Part shown: piece by piece, positions 50,771 through 62,567 of the stretch
Numbering within the stretch: position 1 is the stretch's first letter
How the letters are laid out: each line of letters opens with the position of its first letter
Source: Vermamoeba vermiformis
Lineage: Eukaryota; Tubulinea; Echinamoebida
Reading direction: 5' to 3'
Assembly (NCBI GenBank): GCA_045837725.1
Contig: JBEWZL010000045.1
Coordinates: forward strand, 1-62,567
Length of the DNA stretch: 62,567 bases
Translations under genes and position numbers: made by a program
Notes under the pieces: model-generated
Database searches by the model: none
What the model saw: only the letters and a program-made list of their open reading frames with translations
Told to the model about the DNA's origin: nothing

Positions 50771-52074
50771 TCAATGGTTAATTCGCCGTTCATGAACCGC
50801 ATAGTAAAAAAGGTACCTTTTGCATTCAGAGTAACATTTGCAGGGACATACTGCAGGAGTACCAGTAGCACCACATCCGACTAACGAGGCACACTCTTGA
50901 CAGATGGCGATGAAATATCTACCAAAATGACCGTTATTACCATATAAGGAAATAAGTCTGACAAATTGTGTTCTTACTTTCCGTAGTAATCAGTGAAAGA
51001 GACTTGACGGTAAACAGTCCAAGTAGTAATTGTACTGGCGTCAGCAGGTACACTAGAACCAATATTACTCATCCATAATTTACCGTTCTCCATCTTGAAG
51101 CGGAAATAATTCTTCTAAAAAGTGGATCTGCGTTAGAACTACTCTTTCGTATCCAAGAGAATTATTCAAACTCACCTGGTTGACGGTGTAGTCGCTGTAA
51201 TTATCAGCTTTTTTGGGGTGAGCGCAGCTCCAAGACTCAGTTTTAGTGTAGTTGACAAGATCTCCAGTAATGACAAATGGTCCCTAATAAAGGCGTTAAC
51301 GACCGAGCTGTAGGTTAGCGTGGATCCATCGGATTCCAATCAAAAAAAGTCAACTCCGTCAGTACCGCTGATACTTACTCTGTCGTTGAAATCAGAAGAG
51401 GTCTTAACATTAGTTCTCGTTTCCATGACCGAGTCGGTAAAGAAAGCAGCCTTCTTAATCCCGTTAGCAGTGCACAAAATACCTAGAAAACTGAGTAAAT
51501 AAAACAGCTCTCGTTGTAAAGCTTGATAGCGTACCTTGAGGGCAACCTGGCCACTGTCCAGTACACAAACTCGAGTCGTTAAATGCAGTAGTCAATTGGC
51601 CGTTAGTGTAGACTGCCTCAGCCAACCAGTAGCCGATCACTTCATTAGGAAAAGTTAGATCCGCGGAACATTAGGAAATTTAGAGTTTGTCTTACATCCT
51701 TCAGCACCAGGAGGAACATAGGACGAAGGGCCTATTAATAAAAAGAACCGTTAGCACTGAGTTGATTTTTTGAAGCAGATGCGGTACGTACTCGCAGTGC
51801 AGTAGAGGTAAAAGTTACTGCATTCAGGTCTGCCTTGAAATACACTAATAGTAAAGTTGAAAGTGGAGGGTGTATCAAGAGGAATAACAATGTTGACGTC
51901 CGCTCGGAGTTGAGAAAGATCCGCTTGAGTTGAGGAAAGGCTAATTCCAAAGGCAGCAACGAGAGCCAGTATAATAGTACTACGAGATGAGCCGCTATAA
52001 TCGGATAAAACAGCGCTTAGATAAAGTTCTATTTTTGGGTTCGGATGTGGTGGCGTGTTGCGCATTTACCTCAT
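50771..52074 (-). CDS. Secreted Cys-rich protein, unrecognised
   Basis: The first exon appears to be only ATGAG (52074-52070), spliced over 52069-52010 to give MSGSSRSTIILALVAAFGISL, a good signal peptide with a cut after STQA. Seven or so further exons join in phase: SNFYLYCTA|SPSSYVPPGAEG|LIGYWLAEAVYTNGQLTTAF, CTGQWPGCPQ, ILCTANGIKKAAFF, GPFVITGDLVNYTKTESWSC, NYFRFKMENGKLWMSNIG and the Cys-rich end CASLVGCGATGTPAVCPCKCY. Many Cys and N-glycosylation sites fit a secreted or surface role; no family recognised. Its start codon lies inside the end of the upstream gene. Confidence 0.65.
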
Positions 52075-52780
52075 TTTAGGCGAGAAATAAATTCCAGTAA
52101 GTGAAGTAAACATAGCAATAAAAGATACGCTCATCAATGCATTGGCAGTCGAAGCTTTGATCTGATCGGGCGGGTTCATTGACGAATCCTAAGGCCATGT
52201 TATCAGTACAAAATACTATAATGACACGAATTACTTACAACAGTGACTACGTAATTTGATCCGGAGTCGCCCGTAGTTACGGTAACCGAATCTGCTTGCG
52301 CTTGATCTCCTGCTGTTACCGAAGTAGTAATCACCGCACTCTTTAGAGTACCGGTCATATCGGTGTCGATGAATACATTACCCTGAATATCAATGGTTAA
52401 ATCGATTCCTAAATCGGCAATAATACTAAAGATTTTCTCGATCTGAACTTACGCGCAGCCTGTTATAGACTAGTACTTGTTTAGTGGTGTCAGTCCAGTC
52501 AGCATTGTTCGTGAGGGTCTTCTTCACTATTATCGTCGTTAAATTCTGCGTCAGAAAGCCGAACACAATTGTCGAGAAATTGGTTGTCATTTGGATGCAG
52601 TTAAAATGAATCAAAGCGAATTACATTATTTTTCGCGACAGATATTCTTAGGGAAAATATTGTGTATAAATAAATTACAGCGAAAATACATGGGTAGGAC
52701 CAGTAGTTGGACTTACCTTGACCTAGCGCAATCTGCGCGCTGAACAGCACGATTGAAACAATTAAAATCTGCTTATTCAT
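52066..52780 (-). CDS. Signal-peptide protein with hydrophobic C-terminus, unrecognised
   Basis: MNKQILIVSIVLFSAQIALG is a signal peptide. The central exons read KTLTNNADWTDTTKQVLVYNRL|GNVFIDTDMTGTLKSAVITTS, then TTGDSGSNYVVTV, a beta-rich Thr/Ser segment. The C-terminus ends with a hydrophobic stretch LMSVSFIAMFTSLTGIYFSPKM then R and stop, resembling a GPI or membrane anchor. The join between exon 1 and the next exon (near 52650-52560) was not resolved. The final codons ATG AGG TAA overlap the start and splice donor of the next gene on the same strand. Confidence 0.55.
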
Positions 52781-53438
52781 ATTGAGGCTGTTGCGGTTGT
52801 GGTATTCTTGCTCCAAGTTGAAAATATCAGACTTAGGGGTATCGGGAAAATCCCATGGCATTGGTCCATTACTAAAAATAGTCGACCAATCATTTCGTTG
52901 CAGAATCAGAAAAAAACAAAGTCGAACACGAATTTATTACATACATCGTATTTTGCTTAAACCAACAGCACAAATATTTATTTGTGGTTTATGTTTATTT
53001 TCCGTGAGTTCATGTATTTAAAAGCATAGTTTTCACATTCTTGGTTTGATTCGCCGGATTTAGGTAAAAATATTAATTATTTCCATACCACTTGATTCGA
53101 ATTTGACACAAGGGTTACGTGACCGGTCCACAAACGTCAAATTCGAATCACATTATGGATTAGGCTTCTCTTCAATATTGAAACAAATTTCATCATGGTG
53201 CATAAAATATAATATAACCATTATATACTCGGAGCGAGATAAACTAGAGTTTATTAACACGAAGAAGGATCCATCTTTCCTCACCCACGAATTTAAGAGA
53301 TACGAAGGACTAAGTATATTATAATATCGTATAGCATCTTTAGTAATACAGTTGGTGCATACAATGGTTTGGAAAAACTTCACGTCGTTAGCTGGATCCA
53401 ACTTTAAGTTCAATTTGAGTCGCATCAAAATTTTGGAT
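52781..53438. other. Intergenic with a 15 bp-arm stem-loop
   Basis: No gene recognised. Positions 53093-53107 and 53136-53150 are perfect 15 bp inverted arms (TGATTCGAATTTGAC) around a 28 bp loop. The rest is AT-rich spacer; a 118-codon minus-strand ORF at 53153-53509 is the tail region of the hydantoinase read in the wrong frame. Confidence 0.6.
53093..53150. repeat. Perfect inverted repeat, 15 bp arms
   Basis: Arms 53093-53107 and 53136-53150 are exact reverse complements separated by 28 bp (loop contains GGTTACGTGACCGGTCC, itself partly self-complementary). It could be an RNA hairpin, a terminator-like structure downstream of the dihydropyrimidinase, or a small element remnant. Confidence 0.6.
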
Positions 53439-56132
<2,694 letters not shown>

Positions 56133-56272
56133 ATTTAATATTTATAAGCAATAAAATCTTTTGTGGTGCAATGTTTTGTTAGATGCTAAAAATAAACATT
56201 CAATTTTGTGCCTCCGTTGAAGATACCAGAAGGCAATAGCTCTAGAAACTTAAAATTAAATTAAATTCAGCC

Positions 56273-58835
56273 ATGGAATCACAATTAATTGGAGCGAAAA
56301 GAAAAGGAGAAGATCTCGAGCAAGATCAACCGCAAAAAAAATCAAAAATCTCGGTAATTAATTTATTATTTATCATAATTTAAAGAGGGTTGGAGTATTT
56401 AAATTTTTACGGGAGAAAATATGGGCCAACTGTGGAAATATCGCGAGTACAGGGGGGTTTTGCGCATGTGGGAGCCGGTGCCCCTGCATAATATAAGAGG
56501 AGAATCCGAGGAGCTACCGTAGAGGGCGATTATGGGAAGAATATGGATGATTGAGCCACCTTAATTTAGGATACCCTGCCTTAATTGTACATTATTTATA
56601 CTCCTACCCTCTTTTTAACTTTATTTCGACAAAATAGTTAATCCAATGATCTTACTATGAATTTAAATTTCTAGGTAAACCTAACTCATGATCCTTATGT
56701 CCCTAATTTGTCTCAATTGATTGATCTCCCCGAAGATTGCTGGAGAGCTATTTCCGAATATTTAACGCTCGATACTGCTTCGGGATTGTATTACGCGTCA
56801 AAATCTTTTCGGCAAGTTCACGGTCGACTTGTAGCGCACTATTACAATCGGTTTTACGGTATGATGCCCCGTATTATTATTATTATTATTATTATAAGCT
56901 ATGAGTGCTAATTGCTGCGTTATCAGGTTTACCAATGGATTTAGCGCCACTTTTGCCCACATCCGTAACAAAACGAACTTCCAGGCTTGGTAGGCGCGTT
57001 AATTTTGATAGTTGAAATTATAATAATTATATGTATATAGATATCATTTTTTTATTCGAGCAAGCGATAGCATTGGCCGAAGCACAGGATTATTCGGATT
57101 TAGCTAAAGTCTTAAAGAGGATCAAACTTCGAGCTGAAATGATACAAACAGTGTTTATAGTCTTAAACACTATGCCTAAAAATTTGATAGACGAAAGGCA
57201 TTTGAAGTCAGTCTTCTATTCAGGTAGAGTACTACGTGGTTTAATGATTTTGAAAATGCTCGCAAAACTAATTTAGTTGCAGATTTTTATCGTAATTTAC
57301 AAGAGCTTCCTGAACACGAAGATAGTGATGAAACCGCCGATGTATCTCGTAAGTACTTTAATTTTAATATGTCATTTGTTAATTCTTGCCGATCCAGTAA
57401 GGGATCCATTTTTCATCGACCAAAGCACATTCTATGACAATATAATTTGTTATACTTATTTAAAATAGGTTACTCTAATTTTTTGCCGTAAATATTCAGA
57501 AAAATCAGCGTTCATTTGGATCGGAAAAGATCGCCGTTACATCGACGTCAAGTGCGAGTACCACGATTTATATTTACGTAGTTATGGAAAAGGATGGCTA
57601 GAATTTAATATTACAGTCGTATTAAAACAATTAGGAGTCGAGAATACTGGCGAAACAATCCTCTTCAGATTCAAGAAAGATCCAGCAGATTTTACCGAAA
57701 GTCATACAATCGAACAGTGTATATTTACAAATGATTCTTATGAAAAAGAAAAATTCTTCAATGACGAAGATGTTCGTAAAATAATGGATTGGTTGAAAGT
57801 GGATCTGATCGGCAATGAAAACTCGCCAAAGGCGTTCATGAACGTATTACTAAATTTGGCAGTCAATCAACAAATTCACATTATTCGAGATGAAGAAAGA
57901 CAAGCACTAGAATATGAGAACATTAAATTTGACGAATATGATACTTATCGCATGGAAGATGTAGAGCTAGAAGAATTGACGGAGAAATATAACGAGGAGA
58001 TTAAAGAGTTTAACGGCGATATAGTGAAGGAAATTTCACATTTAATGCGATATTTTTTGAGCGGAGCAAAAAATTGGATTGAAAAGGCACAATTCGTCGT
58101 GAAAAGATTGCTGCTAAAATTAGACTTTATCCGTGTTATAAAGGAGGTACGAAATAGATTATTTAATAATTATTAAATTAGCGACTAATACTTTGTTAGG
58201 CGAATATAAGCTCAGAAGAAGCGAAAAATGAATTAATTGATTTATTTGCACGAGCAACGCTAGATTGTAAGTTATCACAAGGCACTTGACTCGCTTTATT
58301 TTATTAATTTTATTAATAATTTTAAATATTGAAAGGTTGTCAATCTCATACTGCGGATTATTTCGTACAAGCAACTCGCAATTCATGGGCTTCGTTTGTC
58401 TCGTACATAGAGACAGAATTACGATTCAATTTGCAGCCAAAAGGTACGGTCCAAAAGATTTAACTTGAAATTTAACATTACAGACTTATTTAATCTGTCT
58501 TTGCTTGAACGCATTGTTACAACGTTTTACTTATGACTTTGTTGTGGTAATCTTAGGTTTTTTTAGATGAATCTACGTTCAGCTTTGGCACAACAATTTT
58601 TTACGAAAAAAGTCCGAGAACGGTTTATTCGAGCTATAGTATAGAAATGCGATTCGATAGGCACGCCTCAGAGCTACGATTCGAGTATCGCGAGGAATTA
58701 AAGCAAAAGTTTGACCGTACTGGCTTTTATGATAACATGCTTAGCAAAATGAATCTGAAGCACGTGACTTCAAAAGATTGGTATGAATTCTTCTTGCAGT
58801 TTACGAACCCGCCCAATGCAGGTGAATTAGATTAG
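56273..58835 (+). CDS. F-box protein, unrecognised substrate domain
   Basis: Exon 1 (56273-56353) codes a basic leader (GAKRKGEDLEQDQPQKKSK). After a 321 bp intron, exon 2 (56675-56858) has the F-box: LIDLPEDCWRAISEYLTLDTAS then FRQVHGRLVAHYYNRFY. Further exons code LPMDLAPLLPTSV, a helical block (LAKVLKRIKLRAEMIQTVF), and a beta-rich C-terminal domain with charged helices (YSEKSAFIWIGKDRRYIDVKC, LEELTEKYNEEIKEFNGD, MRFDRHASELRFEYREELKQ). The C-terminal domain is not recognised. Role as SCF receptor is inferred. Intron 1 carries a MITE-like insert. Confidence 0.75.
56384..56612. mobile_element. Small MITE-like insert in F-box gene intron 1
   Basis: 229 bp bounded by imperfect inverted repeats (AGAGGGTTGGAGTAT at the left, reverse complement of the right end AGAGGGTAGGAGTAT) with TTAA next to both ends, the target preferred by piggyBac-type elements. 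The interior is GC-richer than normal introns here (ACAGGGGGGTTTTGCGC). No ORF. Confidence 0.5.
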
Positions 58836-59139
58836 GAAGAGTCTGTAAGATGAAGACGAAGAGAATATGAATGAAGATAATTAGCGGTTCAATTAATTGT
58901 AAAATTTTGTATAGGCTTTGCTAAATATGCATGCAGATCTGAAACATCAATTTAATTTTTGCACCATTTATTCGAAATAACACAAATCGTTTGCGAAGAC
59001 AACGCGGCGAATGTATAGAGTTGAAAAAAAATTGCCCAGAACTGTACTTGGTTCGTTGGTTAAAGGCGATATCGCGGCTTGGTCTCGCGAGACTCATAGA
59101 TTATTCGCTCAGTTAAATAAAGTAAGTGCGTTCATTTTT
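58836..59139 (+). other. Spacer with one orphan exon-like ORF
   Basis: At 59011-59121 an ATG-led open stretch of 37 codons (MYRVEKKLPRTVLGSLVKGD..) ends at a strong donor AAA|GTAAGTG. No partner exon was found; anything downstream would be antisense to the C2 gene. It may be the first exon of a truncated gene. Confidence 0.3.
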
Positions 59140-59943
59140 TTATAGAATAGTACAATCACCGCCGCAATCACAATCACAATCGCAATCGCAGTCACAGTCA
59201 CACTCACAATCGCAGCTGCCGCATGAATTGGCATCGGCATCAATATTTCCATCGCCTCCAAGATCTCCGTGAGAGCCGCCAATATCACCGCCAGTCTGCC
59301 CGCTTGCGTTACCGCCAGATACGCCATCGATTACATTTGGCAAGCTAACGCTGACGCTTACGCTTACTGAGCTCATTGATATAGATTCGGCCTCAGAAGG
59401 CGAAGATTCGCTGGGCTCCTGCGTTGTTCGTCAACAATTTGGAATTAATTTTCCGATTATTCAATTACCTGACATTTAACTCCAAAGCGTAATGAGCCGC
59501 GTGCTAGTTTCTCTTCGTAAATGCATTCTTGCTTGTCGCCAGGATTGAAACGAACTTTTAAATTTCCGATCCGTTGCTTGACATTCTATAAATAAATAAA
59601 TCATAAGGATCCGTAGATATTAAATGACACGTATGCTTGTAAGCGGATAAACATTTTACTCACATAAACGCGTATCTTAATTGTTTTTTTCTTCTTGTCC
59701 AGTTTGAACGTGGCAGATTGGTTCCAGATTGGACTGTATTCATTTTCAATGCGCATTGTTGCCTTTTTGGATCCGTTGTATATTATAACGACGTAGCAAC
59801 TGTTAAAGTAAGTCATTAACCCCTGCAAGTTGGATGGTTTTGTAATTCCATTGTATTACATGTGAGCGTTTTTACCTTGAGGCTGCCACATCCGGCTGCA
59901 CGATCTCCTTTCCTTGAATAATTCGCACGACTAGCTGACTCAT
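59140..59943 (-). CDS. C2-domain protein with Cys-Asp repeat tail (199 aa)
   Basis: Four exons (59943-59876, 59799-59664, 59585-59469, 59418-59140) total 200 codons. A C2-type beta sandwich fills residues 1-107: MSQLVVRIIQGKEIVQPDVAAS, CYVVIIYNGSKKATMRIEN, YSPIWNQSATFKLDKKKKTIKIRVY, NVKQRIGNLKV. Typical Ca2+-binding Asp positions are mostly absent (one PD in loop 1). The tail is SESSPSEAES.., then a (SV)n run, a Gly/Asp/Asn-rich stretch, and an end made of SCGSCDCECDCDCD.. alternating Cys and Asp, closing GGDCTIL. The alternating tail is encoded by a GA(C/T)TGT/TGC-type microsatellite-like run and could bind metal ions. Confidence 0.8.
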
Positions 59944-60131
59944 TGGCGTTGGAACGAACTAAAAATGACGATCCAAATGCCGTAATATACTTGTAAAACG
60001 GAAAAACGAAACCTCCAGAGTTGAGGTCCGAGTCCACTCACTTCGCCGTTTACAGTCCTCTCGACTTAAAAATTCCGGAGCAGTGAGTAATAATTACAAT
60101 CGGCAAACGGACAAGTTACCAGAAGTCTTTA

Positions 60132-60658
60132 TCAAGCCAGTAATATGATTACTGTAGTAAGAACTGCAAAATAAATTTTCTCGTTGATTGTAACAGATGC
60201 GGTTGGCGATCGGTTTGAAGGAGAAGCCGGCGATATAGAACCTAATGGTGCCGAGTACGGTGCTTCAGGAACATCAGATCCATAAGACCCTTCTAAGACA
60301 CCCTTCACTTTCGACATCAACAGATCCATGTTAACACCCACATCCGTGCCATCAGTTCCATTGTTTTTGAAGGGACTATCGTCACTCAGCTTAAAATTAG
60401 ATAGATAATCGATAAACCCAATATCTTCTAGCTTCGGGAAGTAAAAACGAGGAGGATAAGATCCCGATCCGATCACCTCATCCGTGAACAAGACATTCGC
60501 TTGCCATCTAAACTCAAATCATAAGATTAATATTTTAGCGAAAATATCAATATTTAAGAGCGAAGGGTTCTTACCTGCCATTAACCGTTTCAGCGGGTCC
60601 GGAATAATATTCAATCGCTGGTGTTCCCCCTCCATAGCCATCACCAGTAACTCCGTAT
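60132..60658 (-). CDS. 3' end of a surface-protein gene (5' part beyond a transposon)
   Basis: Two exons (60658-60575 and 60507-60132) join in phase: YGVTGDGYGGGTPAIEYYSG..VNGR|WQANVLFTDEVIGSGSYPP. The protein ends in a Ser/Pro linker and a hydrophobic C-terminus (KIYFAVLTTVIILLA), typical of GPI or tail anchors. The upstream intron acceptor (TTTCTCGTAG) lies about 17 bp from the left end of the transposon, so earlier exons should lie past 62567. No family recognised. Confidence 0.65.
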
Positions 60659-60780
60659 CTACGAGAAATCAATTACTCTCGATTTACGGAAACGTACAAA
60701 AATATTAAATTTAGTCTAAAATTTAGGGTTATCAAATTAAATTTAAAATCTTCGCGCCGAGATTAATTACCGTTTTTAAA

Positions 60781-61772
60781 ATGAACTCAGTACTACACGA
60801 GAGTGTACGGCGATTTTATCGTGAAGTGGGCAGTATTAACAGTACTGCTAATCACTTCCGCATTAATTGGCGAACTGCGAAGAAGATCATTTTCAACGTG
60901 CCTCGAAAGAAACGCACAACGATTTACACTGCCCAAGATATTGGTGAAATTGAGAAAATAGTAAGAGAAAATCCTAATTTATACCTTGATGAGATTCGCG
61001 ATGAGCTTCTTCTTCGCAGATTCGTTTTTTTAGGTACATCCACCGTTTGGAAAATTATGAACACCATCAATATTACTAGAAAGGTCGCGTCCTACCCTGC
61101 AATGGAGCGATTTACCCCAATGGCACTAGAGCTGAGAGCAAGATATTTAGGACAAGTAAGTTCTGTCCCGATCTCGTCTCTTTATTTCATTGATGAGACC
61201 GGTGTGGACTTTAAGACCTGTAGGCGCCGATTCGGACGAGCCCGACGTGGTGTACGACCTACTAAGCCTAGCAAGTATGTAAAAAACACTTCGTTTACCA
61301 TGCTCTCAGCGATAAGTACATCCGGGTTCGTGAGTTTCCACACAATTACGCAAAGTGCAGCGACTATTGATTTTAGTATTTTTATCACAGAGAAGGTACT
61401 TCCATTTATACCAGAAGGCTCAGTGCTGATTATAGACAATGCCTCTATCCACAAAGATCCAGCGTTAGAAGCAATTGTGCAGCTCTCGGGAAACAAATTT
61501 CTATTTTTACCACCCTATAGTCCCGACCTCAATCCGATTGAGATATCGTATGCCTATATTAAGAAGAAGCTACAGGTACAACGGCTAATTTAATCTCCCG
61601 CACAATCACAAAATTAAATTTTAAATTCTAGCGCCGAGGCACAGTTCGCGATGAAGACGTGGTTGCAGATCTATCGAATATAATGCGAAATATTCAGTCC
61701 AAACACATTAAGGCATGGGCAGAGAAATGTGGCTACATTGAACTCGGATCAGATTTTAATTTAGCAAAATAA
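60781..61772 (+). CDS. Tc1/mariner (IS630-superfamily) transposase, DD34E
   Basis: Two exons (60781-61575 and 61632-61772) give 311 aa, a normal length for the family. The N-terminal 110 residues hold two helix-turn-helix units (FYREVGSINSTANHFRINWRTAKK; NPNLYLDEIRDELLLRR). The catalytic triad is visible: YFIDETGVDF, LIIDNASIHKD and YSPDLNPIE, with 34 residues between the second Asp and the Glu. All three acids are present and no frame break is seen, so it may be active or young. The 56 bp intron in the transposase follows host splice rules. Confidence 0.93.
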
Positions 61773-61774
61773 AT

Positions 61775-62416
61775 TTATTTCTTCTCATTGGTGTTAGATT
61801 CAATCGCCTGTGGTGTTTCCACCTTGTCATTGTTCTTTTTAATGCTCTCTAAGAGTGCGTGGTCTGCAATTGGAGCGGGAGATGGAAGGCGTAAGTCTTC
61901 CACCGAAACCGATCTGCGCGAATCACAAGCTTTTGCGACTAGTTGAACCACTCTGTGAACTGCATATCCCAGGCGATATGCTCCATCAATACCTTCCTTA
62001 TCAGAGAACCAAGGATGTTTTGTGGCGACCCACTGTTGAAAACTTTTGATGAACTCTGTCGCCTCCTCGATCTGCTCAAGTCGTTTTAGACTGTTTTGCG
62101 ATGCTGTTACTGCTGCCTCGTCTGGGCTTAATTCACTAATTTTTCGCTTTTTGTTTGGTTGGCTCTTCATGGTGATTTCAGAATGGTGAGCTGGCGAACC
62201 ACACTTGGATGCGTCTTCGCACTTCACCTGAGAGCACTTGTGCTTAACCTTGATCTCATGACATATTGTGCAGCGCTGAGGAGCTCGTGGAGTACTCACT
62301 TTTGGTTTTGTTGCAGCGGGAGTGATAGGTACTGCACCATTATCGGCCGATTTTGTACCACATTCAGTACAAAAAAGTCCAGCGAGCTGAGAGCCACAAT
62401 TCGAGCAGAACGGCAT
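61775..62416 (-). CDS. Zinc-ribbon accessory protein of the transposon (213 aa)
   Basis: A single-exon ORF inside the transposon, convergent with the transposase. The N-terminus MPFCSNCGSQLAGLFCTECGTK has two CxxC pairs of a zinc-ribbon, and a second Cys/His cluster follows (CTICHEIKVKHKC.., CEDASKCGSPAHH). Then comes a nuclear-signal-like NKKRKISELS and a helical segment (FIKSFQQWVATKHPWF). Tc1/mariner elements normally carry only the transposase, so this may be a captured or element-specific DNA-binding helper. Function is not known. Confidence 0.75.
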   Translation of the reverse strand: MPFCSNCGSQLAGLFCTECGTKSADNGAVPITPAATKPKVSTPRAPQRCTICHEIKVKHKCSQVKCEDASKCGSPAHHSEITMKSQPNKKRKISELSPDEAAVTASQNSLKRLEQIEEATEFIKSFQQWVATKHPWFSDKEGIDGAYRLGYAVHRVVQLVAKACDSRRSVSVEDLRLPSPAPIADHALLESIKKNNDKVETPQAIESNTNEKK

Positions 62417-62567
62417 TGTGGTACTTGTGCGAAGTTAAAATTTAATAACGGAAACTAAATTTAGCCCTAAATTTAGCATAATTTGTCACTAACGTTTCAA
62501 TGCGGGAATTTAATTTTGACTAAAATTATTAAATTTTAAGTTGTGTATGGTTCGATAAATCGAGAGT

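Larger units (their letters stand above)
60675..62567. mobile_element. Tc1/mariner-type DNA transposon with second ORF
   Basis: Imperfect terminal inverted repeats begin ACTCTCGATTTA at 60675 and, inverted, at 62567 (19 of 23 bases match); AT-rich subterminal TTTAGTC and CTAAATTTAGGG motifs also recur in both ends. The interior holds a DD34E transposase (+) and a zinc-ribbon ORF (-), tail to tail with 2 bp between stops. The right end coincides with the window end, so the true boundary and target-site duplication cannot be checked. Confidence 0.8.

Noticed and set aside
53093-53150. tRNA gene
   Set aside because: The TTCGAAT strings recall a T-loop, but no acceptor stem or anticodon arm can be folded.

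Overview
The window is nuclear DNA from a free-living protist, most likely an amoebozoan or another amoeboid with small spliceosomal introns. Evidence: nearly every gene is broken by short GT..AG introns (about 45-150 bp, one GC..AG), exons rejoin in phase, moderate GC, F-box/WD40, filamin and gelsolin proteins, and a presequence-bearing [FeFe] hydrogenase typical of anaerobiosis-tolerant protist mitochondria. The lineage is inferred, not proven. About 33 genes or gene parts are called. Exon joins were worked out by hand and mostly confirmed by phase and total length.

Left part (1-7.5 kb): an unrecognised Lys-rich nuclear-looking protein (3' end off the window), a divergent histone H3 variant head-to-head with an acidic-tailed protein (53 bp between start codons), an F-box/ankyrin-like gene, then about 1.9 kb of gene-free repeats with a 26 bp perfect palindrome and a 29 bp terminal inverted repeat pair.

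Centre-left (7.5-36.6 kb): PA-domain seven-TM protein, GT31 glycosyltransferase, armadillo protein, mitoribosomal protein mS35, a PH-filamin-gelsolin fusion with poly-Ser linkers, UNC93-like transporter (with an eS30-like ORF antisense in its last intron), TPR protein, a coiled-coil/acidic protein pair, a large membrane FAD-oxidase/SAM-methyltransferase fusion followed 19 bp later by dimethylarginine dimethylaminohydrolase, a three-module Cache-like surface protein, and an F-box/WD40 protein.

Centre-right (36.6-46.2 kb): acetate:succinate CoA-transferase, a REV1-type BRCT protein, a nitrilase-family amidase, [FeFe] hydrogenase and the ADP/ATP carrier. CoA-transferase, hydrogenase and carrier together make, balance and export ATP in anaerobic mitochondria, so the linkage is notable.

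Right part (46.5-62.6 kb): DnaJ-X chaperone, TMEM144-like transporter, two overlapping secreted-protein genes, dihydropyrimidinase, F-box protein (with a small MITE-like insert in intron 1), a C2 protein with a Cys-Asp tail, the 3' end of a surface-protein gene, and a Tc1/mariner-type transposon with an extra zinc-ribbon ORF that appears to sit in an intron of that gene. Three host genes show a reading-frame break that a +1 step would bridge; assembly indels are the simplest explanation, but one lies exactly on a UGA-C.
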